The position numbers were made by a program, and so were the translations under genes. The notes below the pieces were generated by a model. That model had not been told where the DNA came from. It searched no databases and was given only the letters and a program-made list of their open reading frames with translations. A stretch of 64,000 nucleotides of DNA from positions 263,305,151 through 263,369,150 of the forward strand of contig CM048750.1 in the NCBI GenBank assembly GCA_026315105.1. The letters are read 5' to 3'. Shown in pieces: positions 31,407 to 41,189 of this stretch. The stretch comes from Locusta migratoria (taxonomy: Eukaryota; Arthropoda; Insecta; Orthoptera; Acrididae). Within the stretch, counting starts at the first letter, position 1. Every line of letters starts with the position of its first letter.

Positions 31407-32168
31407 GCAGATAATGGGAACCTTCCAAAAGTTGATGCTTTTATGGAATCTTCTTTCTTCAAAAACAATACAGACTTTTATGCGCAGGAAATAAAAGTGA
31501 AAACTCCATTGTAATTAAAACATACCTATATTTTAAAGCTAATTATTTCTATAGATATTTCATGGAATTTGAAAACAAGTCATTACACTTACCCTAAAGC
31601 TTTCAAATTATGCTATAAAACACGTAGTTAAGGGAGTAATTTAATTTTTCTATGCTGTGATATTAGTAGGAAACTGTAACACCAAAAAATGTGAAAGACA
31701 ACAAAATGCATTAAATGTAGTTATACTAGTCTAGAATATGGCTAGGGCAACAATTGGCGGCGCTTCCTACCGCTCACAGGTTAGCAACGCACTCTTTGCG
31801 TAGCCCAAGAACGTCAATCTTAGACAAAATTGTAACCCATCCCGCCGTCCTCGCGCGGTTATGTTGGCAGCATCAACAACATAGTTCAGTACAAGATGTT
31901 AATATTAGAAATCCGAACCACCGTTAGTGTTTCGTACATACCATTAAGTAAATAAATAACGCTGTTCCTTTTCAATGGTTGACAGGTTTTTGTATGTATC
32001 TTTGGCCACTCATTAAAAGTAATTGCCCTCGAAAAACGAAATATTTGATAACCAAACGTTTGCCTTGTCACGCGATTAGCTAATGCCAACGTCACGTGAC
32101 TGCAGGCATTCAGTCTACTTTGCCAACATTATCACGCGAAGTTGCCGGGACCTTAATTTTACGTAAGT
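30546..32168. other. No recognisable gene
   Basis: Mixed AT-rich sequence and short GC-richer blocks (30800-31080, 31740-31870). Apart from the TG microsatellite at 31371 I recognised nothing. The 69-codon minus frame at 31886-32095 is unsupported. Confidence 0.4.
31371..31404. repeat. (GT)17 microsatellite
   Basis: 34 bp of uninterrupted GT dinucleotide. Confidence 0.97.
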
Positions 32169-32214
32169 AATGAGAGGTGAAGACCACCACAACAACAACA
32201 CAATGAGAGGTGAA
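32169..32214 (+). mobile_element. Tail-only LINE-A insertion with target-site duplication
   Basis: The 13-bp repeat AATGAGAGGTGAA (32169-32181 and 32202-32214) flanks a 20-bp insert that is the LINE-A 3' terminus plus (CAA)n tail (GACCACCACAACAACAACAC). It is the shortest LINE-A copy in the window. Confidence 0.85.
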
Positions 32215-32574
32215 AATTATGGAATGCGTTTACAGCTCCGGAATTAAAATGTTTGGTTCGGTATTTTGCGAGTCGATGTTTATGATTGTACGTCATGCTT
32301 TTTCCCGGGTATATCATATTTCACGGATTTGTAATTTTTTGGAACAGTATAATGTCAGATGACATCACAGTCATCTCATTACTCATATGGAGCCTTTCAG
32401 TGGGCCTCCAAATTATTTAAAATTTCCATTTTCAACATAATTAACTATTTAAGACGATTTTCAAAGAACGGTCAAATACACTATTGTCCTGCTGAGAAAG
32501 CACTTATCCTTCCTGTCATAAAAACGAAACTGACACGGGGTACTGAGAGACAGAAGACAAGAGTGGCTAATGCA

Positions 32575-33090
32575 CCCTGCTACCTCGGAAATCGCAAGAC
32601 ATTCGTAAAAAAGCTGCCAACTCTTTGTAACGAGTAAGAATATGAATGTTATTGTTCCTCGTTTCACTCTTAGAAATCAACTCATTCCTCTTATGTTGCT
32701 TCTTAACCACACATTTGGAAATCCCAATATATGTTTTGAAATGAACAGCCAATTACCTGCGACAAGGAAGAACGTAAATGTCACTTGTTTCAGTTGGCGT
32801 AATTTAGGTTGTCCTGTTAGGTTGCCGCGAAACTACACGACCGAAGATCGCAGCATATTCGGAAATAAATTTTTATGGTGTAGCAGAATATGAATTTTAC
32901 TGCTGATCGCTTCTCTCGGAGCATTGTCCTCTTGGGTTTCTGTCTAACTACACACGTGGAAATCAGCAGCGATGTATTTACGACAACGAAGAATGATACT
33001 CGTTTCAGACGCAGAAAATACAGCTGTTTTCTAAGATTCCTGACTAATCACAACAACGAAACTCGCGACCTTTTGGGAGAACACTGCTGA
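32575..33090. repeat. Diverged tandem duplication, period about 249 bp
   Basis: Segments starting near 32640 and 32889 align over most of their length (TATGAATGTTATTG/TATGAATTTTACTG, ACCACACATTTGGAAATC/ACTACACACGTGGAAATC, GACAAGGAAGAACG/GACAACGAAGAATG). Divergence is high. Small plus-strand frames in it (32642-32893, 32890-33090) could be copies of one former coding frame but show no known domain. Confidence 0.5.
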
Positions 33091-33689
33091 ATACTGCAGT
33101 AAAGAATTTCTGGGTATGAGGTCCGCTTGACATGCAAAACACTGTTTTATTATACACCCAAACTAGTTTCAGCACCTATGTGCCACCATCAGTGGGTTTT
33201 CCATTTATTTAATGCTGTGAAAACAAAAGTACATTGATTTTACTACTGTACTGTGTGTAAATTTAGGCCTAAAAAGTCGTAAGTTTTATTTTGGTTTTTA
33301 CCTTCTTTTACATTCTGTGGCTATGTAGGACCCTTTCTATGTAGTTATGTTCTGGTAGCGTTATAATCTGCAGCCAAAATTATTTCTTCGAATCTGTGAC
33401 GATTTTAAAAAACGCTACTTATAGTGTGAAAACGTCAATTTGGTATTTGGGATATTTCGATCGTCCGTCTACTGTCTATTACTTACAGTTTCCTTTGGCG
33501 TACACTTCTTCTTCCGCGTTTTTGTAGATATCACACATGTAATACACATATTTTGCTGACTTTTTTCTATCACAATCACTTCGCACTTTAGAAAATCCGC
33601 CTCTATTTACTTTGTTAAAATGCGCATGGGTTAGTTGACTTTCAGTTGTTCTCCAGTGCAATGGCGGTGACTTTGAATAGTGTTTGTTT

Positions 33690-33691
<2 letters not shown>

Positions 33692-33760
<69 letters not shown>
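33692..33760. repeat. (CT)n(GT)n compound microsatellite
   Basis: About 39 bp of CT followed by 30 bp of GT, inside the PLE 3' region. Confidence 0.97.
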
Positions 33761-33763
<3 letters not shown>

Positions 33764-33879
33764 AGCTGTCTGTGTCATCCTTTCTGTACAACTAATTTAA
33801 TGGGTTAAATAATGTATTTTTGCATAGTGTGGTGTATTCATTCATGAGTGATTTTCCTTCTGCTATTGCTTTTTGTATG

Positions 33880-34227
33880 TGATAGTTTTATTGTGAGTTT
33901 GTGGTGTAGGTTGTGGCATGTTTATATCTTTAAGTCTGTTTCTGTTTTGGTTAGGCGATGGTTGTGAGCTATTAGGTGGTCTGCAAATGTGATATGGGAA
34001 TAGTGACTTTTTAGTGCTCTGAGGTGTTCTGAATATATTTTTATGAAATTCCTACAAGATTGTCCAGTGTATACTGATTGACAAGTATGTGAGTTCATAT
34101 ATGTCTGTTCTGTTGAATTTGTCTGTTGGTGTAGTCTGTGTTCCGAGTTTCTTCAGTACTGTGTTGTCTGCCCTGTATCCTATTTGGAGTCCCTGTTTCT
34201 TTAGTATATAGCCTATACTGGGAGTAT
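33880..34227 (-). pseudogene. PLE GIY-YIG endonuclease domain
   Basis: The linker KKQGLQIGYRADNTVLKKLG is followed, after a one-frame shift, by YELT-x-Cys and SVYTGQSCRNF (YIG reads YTG), the catalytic-Glu block YSEHLRALKSH, and FADHLIAHNHRL. The protein is frameshifted and dead. Confidence 0.85.
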
Positions 34228-36060
34228 ACTAGAGTACACACGACTAAGAAATGAGATTGACAGGAAGTGCAAAATGGCTAAGCAGGAGTGGCTAGAAGTC
34301 AAATGCAAGGATGTAGAAGGATGTATAAATAGGGGAAAAATAGATACAGCCTACAGGAAAATAAAAGAAACATTTGGAGATAAGAAACACAGCTCTATGA
34401 ATATCAAGTACTCTGAAGGAAAACCAGTTCTCAGCAAAGAAGGGAAAGCTGAAAGGTGGAAAGAGTATATAGAGAGGCTCTATGAAGGAAATGAACTTAG
34501 CGGCATTATTGTAGAAAGGGGAGAAGAAGTAGATGAGGATGATATAGGAGATACTATACTGAGAGATGAATTTGACAGAGCACTGAAAGACCTAAGTGGA
34601 AACAAGGCCCCTGGAGTAGATGACATTCCCTCAGAGCTACTGAAGTCTCTGGGAGAACCAGCCATGACAAAATTGTTGTGTGTAAGATGTATGAGACAGG
34701 TGAAGAACCCTCAGACTTTAAGAAAAATGTTATAATCCCCATTCCAAAGAAAGCAAGTGCAGTCAGGTGTGAAAACTACAGAACCATCAGTTTAATAAGT
34801 CATGATTGCAAAATATTAACACGAATTATTTACAGATAGATGGAAAAGCTGATAGAAGCCGACCTCGGGGAAGATCAGTTTGGGTTCAGGAGAAATGTAG
34901 GAACTCGGGAGGCAATACTCACTTTACGGCTTATCCTAGAAGATAGATTAAGAAAAGGCAAACCTACATTTCTAGCTTTTCTAGATTTGGAGAAGGCTTT
35001 TGACAATGTTGATTGGAATAAACTCTTTCAAGTTCTGAAGCAAGCAGGAGTAAAATATAGGGAGCGTAAGGTTATCTACAACTTGTACAAAAACCAGACA
35101 GCGGTTGTCAGAGTTGAAGGGCATGAAAGGGATTCAGTGGTTGGAAGGGGAGTAAGACAGGGTTGTAGCCTTTCTCCAATGTTATTCAATTTTTACATTG
35201 AGCAAGCTATAAAGGAAAGCAGGGAGAAATTTGGTGAATGAATTAAAGTTCACGTGGAAGAATTAAAAACATTGCGTTTTTCCGATGACATAGTAATTCT
35301 GTCAGACACAGCAAAGGACCTGGAAGAGCAGTTGAACGGAATGGACAGTGTGCTGAAAGGTGCATATAAGATTAACATTAACAAGAGCAAAACTAGGGTA
35401 ATGGAATGCAGTCTAAGAAAATCAGGTGATGCTGAAGGAATTAGATTAGGCAACGAAGCAATAAAGGAGGTAGATGAGTTTTGTTACTTGGGCAGTAAAA
35501 TAACAAGTGATGGTCGCAGTACAGAGGATATAAAATGCAGAATGGCAATGGGTAGAAAAGCGTTCTTGAAAAAGAGAAATTTGTTAACATCGAATATTGA
35601 TTTAAGCCTAAAGAAGTCCTTTCTGAAGGCATTTGTATGGAGTGTTGCCTTGTATGGGAGTGAAACATGGACGATAAACAGTGCGGACAGGAAGAGGATT
35701 GAGGCTCTTGAAATGTGGTGCTACAGAAGAATGCTGAAGATTAGGTGTGTGGATCGCGTAACTAATGAGGAGGTACTAAACAGAATTGGGGAGAAGAGAA
35801 ATTTCTGGCATACCTTGACTAAAAGAAGGATAGATTGGTAGGGCACATTCTTAGACATCGAGGAATTGTGAATTTAGCGTTGGAGGGAAGTGTGTGGGGT
35901 AAAAACTGCAGAGGAAGACCAAGAGATGGATACAGTAAGCAGATTCAGACAGATGTAGGTTGCTGTTCTTATGTGGAGATGAAGAGGCTTGCTCAGGAAG
36001 GGTATTGTGGAGAGCTGCATCAAACCAGTCTCCGGATTGAAGACCACAACAACAACAGGT
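34228..36060 (+). mobile_element. LINE-A copy 4, longest plus-strand copy
   Basis: Starts in the endonuclease-RT linker and ends CACAACAACAACAG. The 6-bp repeat GAGTAT flanks it (34222-34227, 36061-36066) and may be the target duplication. It splits a PLE between the linker and RT C-terminus. Confidence 0.85.
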
Positions 36061-36062
36061 GA
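34274..36062 (+). pseudogene. LINE-A linker and RT, five frame segments
   Basis: 34274-34735 encodes the linker with KAERWKEYIERLYEG and the conserved GNKAPGVDDIPSELLK. After a shift, PIPKK and NYRTISLIS blocks follow. 34840-35241 holds LGEDQFGFRRNVG, LDLEKAFDNVDW and VRQGCSLSPMLF. 35254-35841 holds a changed active site FSDD (A to S) and the FEMWCYRRM region (here LEMWCYRRM). 35835-36062 is the C-terminus. A TGA at 35239-35241 and three frameshifts inactivate it. Confidence 0.85.
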
Positions 36063-36066
36063 GTAT

Positions 36067-36543
36067 GTGCCATTTGTTTCCTTTTGTGTGTTGTATTGTG
36101 TCTCGTTTGTGGTCATAGTCAGTGTGTTATGTTCTGTATATTGTGTGGTACAGTGTTGTTTGTAACCTGTACATTATTTTTCTTTTTGCATATTTGTTGG
36201 TTTAGTCTGTCTATTATATGGGTATCACAACCATACTCCAATGCTATTTGTTTTATTGTGTTCATTTGCTGTGTGAAGTTGTGTTTGCTGATTTTAGTGT
36301 GTTGAGCAAGAATCTGAAGCTTGCCTGTGTGTGTGTCACCCGGTGATTCGATTTACGGTGGATGGTAGTACTCGTGGCGGTGGGTTTCCTGAATATTGTG
36401 AATTCATGGGTGTTGTTTCTTTTTCTTTTGTGAGATCCAGAAAATTCAGAGTTTTGTCTGTTTCCGTTTCTAATGTTGAATTTTTGGGTGTACACTGTTT
36501 ATTTCATTGTAAAGCTGTTTTATTTACGTGTGTGGCTTGTTGA
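36067..36543 (-). pseudogene. PLE RT C-terminal region
   Basis: Frames on the minus strand give a TLNFLDLT-type block, HEFTIFRKPTATSTTIHRKS and ASFRFLLNTLKS, followed by MNTIKQIALEYG. This is the conserved order after the catalytic box in Penelope RT (INFLDLTI, YRKPTHTD, RSLLNRL). At least one frameshift lies near 36400. Confidence 0.85.
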
Positions 36544-37431
36544 TCTAATCTAATATATAAAGCAGAGTGTATATTTGTACGTGTTGCATACAAATCTACA
36601 GTTTTGTTCCAATCTTTATGAAATTTTGTGCACATAAGCTTCAATCCATGTGGACAGTCACCGTAAGTGTAAGAATCACATGCGATATATAGTTCACGAG
36701 ATATGACGTCATAAACAATGAGATGCGCGAAAAACTGCTGCATTTTTCGACAATGTTGCTCATTTTCATCTAAACCATTGGACCGATTTCAACCAAGTTT
36801 GGTACACACATTCCTTACCCTGAGGTAACCATTGCTCCATGGTTAAGAATCACATACGGCACATGGTTCAAATGATATTAGGTCATAACCAATAGAAATC
36901 GAAAAAAAACCTGCCATATAATGCGGCGAGACTTTCGAAATGTACTGTATGAGAATGACAGTAGTTAGCGACTTGCAACAAACTTTAAACCTAATTTCAA
37001 ACCTTCTTTAAACTTTTTCTCGCTGGCAACCATAGTAAAATGATGAAAGGAAAAACGGTTTCTCGCTTACTACTTTTCCGCTGTTTATGGAATAAAACTG
37101 CGGTATTCAGTATGACGTTGTAATTTATAATTTGTACACTAGAAATTGAAGCCGCAGGTAATTTTATAGACAGTATACACACATATAGTTGAATATACCT
37201 TCTAAATTGTATCACAGTACGACATGCAGTTCATGAGATATGAGCACATAAACAGTAAGGTTAATGGAAAATCGCCCCATCACGCACCATGTTTTAATTT
37301 ATTACTTATTTACCATAAATTGTATTCCCAAGAGATTTTACAGGCATAAAGCACTTATAGAAATAAATATAAATCTGAAAAAGGCAGGAATAAATAAATA
37401 AATACCCGGGCAACGCCGGGTTTTCAGCTAG
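36544..37431 (+). mobile_element. Non-autonomous Helitron
   Basis: It has the canonical Helitron structure: 5' TCTAATCTAATATATAAA start, 3' end CTAG (37428-37431), and ten bases before the end a 6-bp stem hairpin ACCCGG/CCGGGT (37404-37409, 37416-37421). It lies between A (36543) and T (37432), the Helitron target rule, and makes no target duplication. The flanks join into one PLE reading frame. It encodes no Rep/helicase. Minus frames in it are unsupported. Confidence 0.93.
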
Positions 37432-37535
37432 TCAGACATATAATGTCATCGACGTCGCGGTACCAGTAAATGACTTTGTATTTCTTATGTTGCATTATGT
37501 ATATGAAAATTTTGTTTTACAGGTTGTTCATACAC
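37432..37535 (-). pseudogene. PLE RT catalytic block
   Basis: The minus strand reads KYKVIYWYRDVDDIICL. The W-Y-R-x-VDD catalytic box is characteristic of Penelope-type RT; the residue usually Tyr before VDD is Asp here. The frame runs directly into the sequence on the other side of the Helitron. Confidence 0.85.
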
Positions 37536-37711
37536 TGTACATCAGTCGTTAACTGACACGTATCGTAGAAAGGTGAGGTGTTTGTGAAAATTCTTCAGTG
37601 CAACGTGAACTACCAATTATTCAAGTAAGTACCTCGTCTCCAAAGTTGTCGAAGCAAAGAACATCACTGGAAAAGAATTCATCAGGCCCCAAACGTCCAC
37701 TCTGGTTACCG
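37536..37711. other. No recognisable gene
   Basis: A short stretch between the PLE and SINE S2. The plus-strand frame 37598-38008 crosses the SINE and is not supported. Confidence 0.4.
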
Positions 37712-37979
37712 TACCCTGCAGAAAACAGAGCGAGGTGGCGCACTGCTAACACACTGGACTCGAATTCGGGAGGACGCTGGTTCAACCCCGCCTCCACCAA
37801 CCATTCTGATTTAGATTTTCCTGAATCATTCCAGGAAAATGATGGGAATGTTTCCTTTCAAAGAGCGCGGCTGATTTCCTTCCCCATCACAAAACACAAT
37901 CCGAGCCTGTGCCCCATCTCTAATGACCACTATGTCGACAGGACGTTAAACCCGGCTCTCCCTTTCTTTTTACCCTGCA
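37712..37979 (+). mobile_element. SINE S2 with target-site duplication
   Basis: A tRNA-like head (GAGGTGGCGCACTG A box, GGTTCAACCCC B box) is followed by the S2 body (TTTAGATTTTCCTGAATCATTC) and tail (GTCGACAGGACGTTAAACCC). The repeat TACCCTGCA lies at 37712-37720 and 37971-37979. The same family occurs at 48.5, 57.4, 59.0 and 60.7 kb. Confidence 0.85.
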
Positions 37980-38058
37980 CCGAGACCAAATGTAATGGTG
38001 TGCTGTAACAGATGTCCCACGCACTGTGAAGCCTAGGATGTGATCTGTGTGTCGTTGG

Positions 38059-39615
38059 CTAATGTACTCTTGAACAGCCAGTTTCACCATCTGTATGCCC
38101 ATCACTGACGTACAGGGGGTGCGCCTCATCCGCCGGGCCAACATTCTGATGTGCCTCATCTTCAACATCGCCGCTCCATGGGGCCGATACTAAGGTCGAG
38201 CGATTCTCGCTCCCTTGGAGTGGTACGGGTGATAATGCTGCCACAGTGTTATCCTGTGGGGCTACCTTCGCAGGGTCCACTCTTGTCGGGGGAGATAGGA
38301 GGCAGTGAATAGGACGTTCTTCGGTTGGGACATCGGGCACGGCGGCTTCCGTGGTTGTGACGCTCGAAGAGAGAACACTGTCAGACATCCTGTCTTCTTC
38401 CTGTGGGGGGGGGATGTCGTCGGACGACGTTCGACTTCTCATCTGTCGTTTCCTGGGCGACCGCTGATCCGAACGTGCTGCTTCGGGTCGGAATGCGGGT
38501 GTCCATGTCCGACGTAGTGCCCGTCTGTATGAAAGCTGCGGTGGGCACCACTCTTGGGTCGAGGTCCATCGCTTCGGCCGCCCCGTCCGTCATGTTCTGA
38601 AAGTTTGTCGGTCTCGTCTCAGGCATGGTAGAAAAGAATGATGAAGTCCCTTCCACGCTGTAGTCCTCGGGGGGGGGGGGGGGGGGGAAGGACGGGGGAA
38701 GCGTTGGCGGGAGATATGACGCATCCTGAAGTGGTGCGTCTGGTTTTTGCACGGCTGAGGCGTAGGTGTCCTGTACAGGAGTTCCTGTTGCAGCTGGAGC
38801 TGCCTCATCTGTCGCAATCCGGAGTAAACAGCGATGGAGACATTCGGAACCAACGTGGCCCTCTTGTCCACAACCTGCACAAGTCCGTGGTTGTCCATCA
38901 TACATGACGATGGCTCGCACTCCACCAGCCGGCCGCTGTGGCCGAGGTGACTGAGGCGCTCCAGTCACGGTCTGCACGGCCACTACGGTCGGGGGTTCGA
39001 ATCCCCCCTCGCGCATGGATATTTGTGTCGTCCTAGTTCGTAAGTAGTTCATAAGTAGTTTGTAAGTTTAGGGACTGATGACCCCGTAGTTAAGTCCCAT
39101 AGACTATACAAACATTTAAACATTTTTTTGCACCCCACCAATCATCAGGTAGGATGGGACCGTTTCGACAGTTCGATCTTGATCTGTCTTACGTCGTTTA
39201 ATACTTGATACGTCGTGAACGTCTGCCATTTTTCTGCCAGGTGTCCCAGAACTTTAGCGTAGGGGCGGAAGACTTCAACGGCCACGTCTTGCGGTACCTC
39301 GTAAGGAAGTTCAAACACACGAAGTGTTCGAAGACCGAATCCTGCATTGTCCACCGTCACCTCCCCAATATGTCCGTCCGAGTATTTAAATTTCAGTCCT
39401 TGTGCGTGTTGTCGTAGGACTTCAACACATGCGGCCTCAGATGTAATTTTAATGTAAACGACACTGCCGCTGATCGAGAAGTGAATACCTATCACTTCTT
39501 GAGAGTTCAGTCGTAGCTCTTCACGAATAAATTGTTCAATTTCGTAAGCGCGTGGTCGTGGATGTTCTGCTTGAAATGTAACTTTCAGGATCGATCGGCG
39601 GTAAGAGTGTGACAT
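38059..39615 (-). pseudogene. LINE-F ORF1 (gag-like, zinc knuckle)
   Basis: The N-terminal part begins MSHSYRRSILKVTFQ (39615) and holds an RRM-like alpha/beta region to RVFELPYEVPQDVAVEVFRPY. It continues, after a small frameshift and the SINE, as VPSYLMIGG and then MYDGQPRTCAGCGQEGHVGSEC, a CCHC zinc knuckle. YDGQPRTC-x2-C-x4-H is typical of ORF1 in R1/I/LOA-like LINEs. The Pro-rich C-terminal part is frameshifted at a poly-G run (38668-38687) and again near 38405. It probably bound element RNA; it is not a host gene. Confidence 0.72.
38917..39140 (+). mobile_element. SINE S1 in LINE-F ORF1, with target-site duplication
   Basis: A full S1 (38928-39129) is flanked by GCACTCCACCA (38917-38927) and GCACCCCACCA (39130-39140), one mismatch. 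It splits ORF1 directly before the zinc-knuckle block. Confidence 0.9.
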
Positions 39616-39628
39616 AATGTACACAGTT

Positions 39629-39860
39629 ACTGGACTCGAGGCCGGCCGCGGTGGCCGAGGGGACTGAGGCTCGTCAGTCACGGTCTGCACGGCCACTACG
39701 GTCGGGGGTTCGAATCCCTCCCTCCCCCCTCGGGCATGGATATTTGTGCCGTCCTTAGTGTTAGCTAGTTCATAAGTAGTTTGTAAGTTTAGGGACTGAT
39801 GACCCCGTAGTTAAGACCCATAAGCTATACAAACATTTGAACATTTGAACTGGACTCGAG
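39629..39860 (+). mobile_element. SINE S1 with target-site duplication
   Basis: A full S1 (39641-39848) is flanked by the 12-bp repeat ACTGGACTCGAG (39629-39640, 39849-39860). The head has a small duplication of CCCTCC in the B-box arm. It lies just upstream of the LINE-F ORF1 start. Confidence 0.92.
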
Positions 39861-40040
39861 ACAAATACAAATACCGCAACGTGGAAGTAAACAACACCGA
39901 TAGCGGGGCAGTACCCTGCGCGCGGAGCAGGTCCTCACGCGTCTACGGCCGAAAGCCAACTGAAAATGTTTTCTGATTTTCTTCCTGACGTTTGAGACCA
40001 CCTTGATAGTTAACCAGCGATGTAATATGGTCACATGCTG
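39861..40040. other. Probable LINE-F 5' flank
   Basis: GC-richer sequence (GGGGCAGTACCCTGCGCGCG) that may be the LINE-F 5' UTR or flank. No frame is supported. Confidence 0.35.
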
Positions 40041-40705
40041 TTTATACTTAAGACAATCGTTGCTATTTGAGTAATTGGTGGAATGTCCGATCTTTGTATG
40101 TGTTGGAAAATTTAGTGATCTCTTTTAGCTGAATCGTTATTGACATATGTCATGTTAGTGTCGTAAATTTTAATTATCTTCGCTACTGAAATCTTTATTG
40201 GTGTGTAATCTATGACTTACTCGTATTTATCCATTTTCTAGGTGGACATTATCAATAAATTTCTCTATGTATTTATTGAGTTTTAAGTCACCTTGTTCAT
40301 TTAGTATTTTATAGGGGTGGTGAAGTGAGTGTAAATATATTTCGATTTCCTCCGGAATGTTCATGAGTTTTCCTTTAGGTGTTATATGTAAAATTACGAA
40401 TGATGTTCTACGTAATTTGTTGTGTGATTATCTGTTTTTAAGTGGTGGTAAAAAGTAGATGGATTATTTTCGGTTTGTTTGGTGTACCCCCGATATCTAA
40501 TACTGCAATTTCTGTCTGTGTGACGAATATAAAATTTACTACAGCTGTTGCAAGTACTTTTGTATACTCTTGAATTCGAGAACCCCCAAATTAAGTGGAA
40601 TTTTATATTATATTGTGTACATGTGGTTTGTATCACATGATGACCTGTTGTACTGCCTCCAGTCGTCATCTTTACCTTGCATGCAAGTGAGGTCATGATA
40701 GTGCA
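40041..40705 (-). mobile_element. Penelope-like element fragment 3
   Basis: The minus strand carries the PLE GIY-YIG domain (40394-40600) and a C-terminal stretch with EIEIYLHSL and ILNEQGDLKLN (40250-40370). The RT is missing. Confidence 0.72.
40394..40600 (-). pseudogene. PLE GIY-YIG domain, mutated
   Basis: VYKSTCNSCSKFYIRHTDRN shows the GVY...YIG pattern with YIG changed to YIR and the following Gln to His. SIRYRGYTKQTENNPSTFYHHL follows, in which the expected catalytic Glu of the REH block reads Gly. The active site is lost. Confidence 0.75.
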
Positions 40706-40775
40706 AGGAACCTTTGACCATTAGAGACAGTGCAACAAGTCATCTTGTCATACAACCCACATGTATACATTGTAA

Positions 40776-40958
40776 TACGAGGTATGTCCACAAAGTAAGT
40801 TCCGTTTGGTTATATAAACCAAAAGTGAACAGATACAGAAAAAATATTTATTGTATAAAAATCTGCAACTGTTCAACTACTTTTCCACATAACTTCCGAA
40901 ATTTTGTAGGCACTTTTCATAGCGTGGGACAAGTTTCTGTGTGCCTTCTTCATGTTTG
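40776..40958 (-). mobile_element. Mariner-superfamily transposon end
   Basis: The left end TACGAGGTATGTCCACAAAGTAAG is a typical mariner inverted-repeat end. The minus strand encodes the transposase C-terminus LVPRYEKCLQNFGSYVEK followed by a stop. The rest of the element is missing; a SINE begins at about 40962. Confidence 0.75.
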
Positions 40959-40961
40959 CCA

Positions 40962-41136
40962 CATGTTTGTATAGCTTATGGGACTTAACTAAGGGGTAAT
41001 CAGTCCTTAAACCTACAAACTACATATGAACTAGCTAATACTAAGGACGACACAAATATCCATTGGCCGAGGGGAGATTCGAACCCCCGACCGTAGTGCC
41101 ATGCAGAACGTGACTGGCGCGACACAGACTGCCCGT
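40962..41136 (-). mobile_element. SINE S1, degenerate copy
   Basis: Reverse-oriented S1 with tail (TGTATAGCTTATGGGACTTAAC), body and head; the head is mutated (GGCGCGACACAGACTGCC). It abuts the Tc1 fragment at 41137. Confidence 0.8.
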
Positions 41137-41189
41137 GCTGGATCCCAACTAGCAGTCGACTAGCAGTCGAGATGACAGGCATCTTACCG
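41137..41189 (+). mobile_element. Tc1 transposase N-terminal scrap
   Basis: CGTGCTGGATCCCAAC and TAGCAGTCGAGATGACAGG translate on the plus strand to RAGSQ and TSSRDDRHL, the linker between the HTH and catalytic domains of Tc1 transposases. An 11-bp TAGCAGTCGAC duplication lies inside. It is in the opposite orientation to the Tc1 piece at 42.5 kb. Confidence 0.7.

Larger units (their letters stand above)
33115..37535 (-). mobile_element. Penelope-like element 1, interrupted by LINE-A and a Helitron
   Basis: The minus strand runs from an RT core (37532-37432), across a Helitron (36544-37431), through the RT C-terminus (36543-36067), across LINE-A (34228-36060), then the linker and GIY-YIG domain (34227-33900) and a 3' region to about 33115. 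The 3' part holds CTGATGGTGGCACATAGGTG, of a kind common in PLE 3' ends. Removing both insertions restores continuity of the coding order, which is strong support for one PLE. Confidence 0.88.
38000..39640 (-). mobile_element. LINE-F 5' part (ORF1) with a SINE inside
   Basis: The minus strand encodes a gag-like ORF1 from about 39615 to 38059, with an S1 SINE at 38928-39129. No ORF2 is present downstream; an S2 SINE and unknown DNA follow. Confidence 0.7.

Noticed and set aside
38381..39052. CCHC zinc-finger frame as a host gene
   Set aside because: YDGQPRTCAGCGQEGH is a hallmark of LINE ORF1, the frame is broken and carries a SINE.
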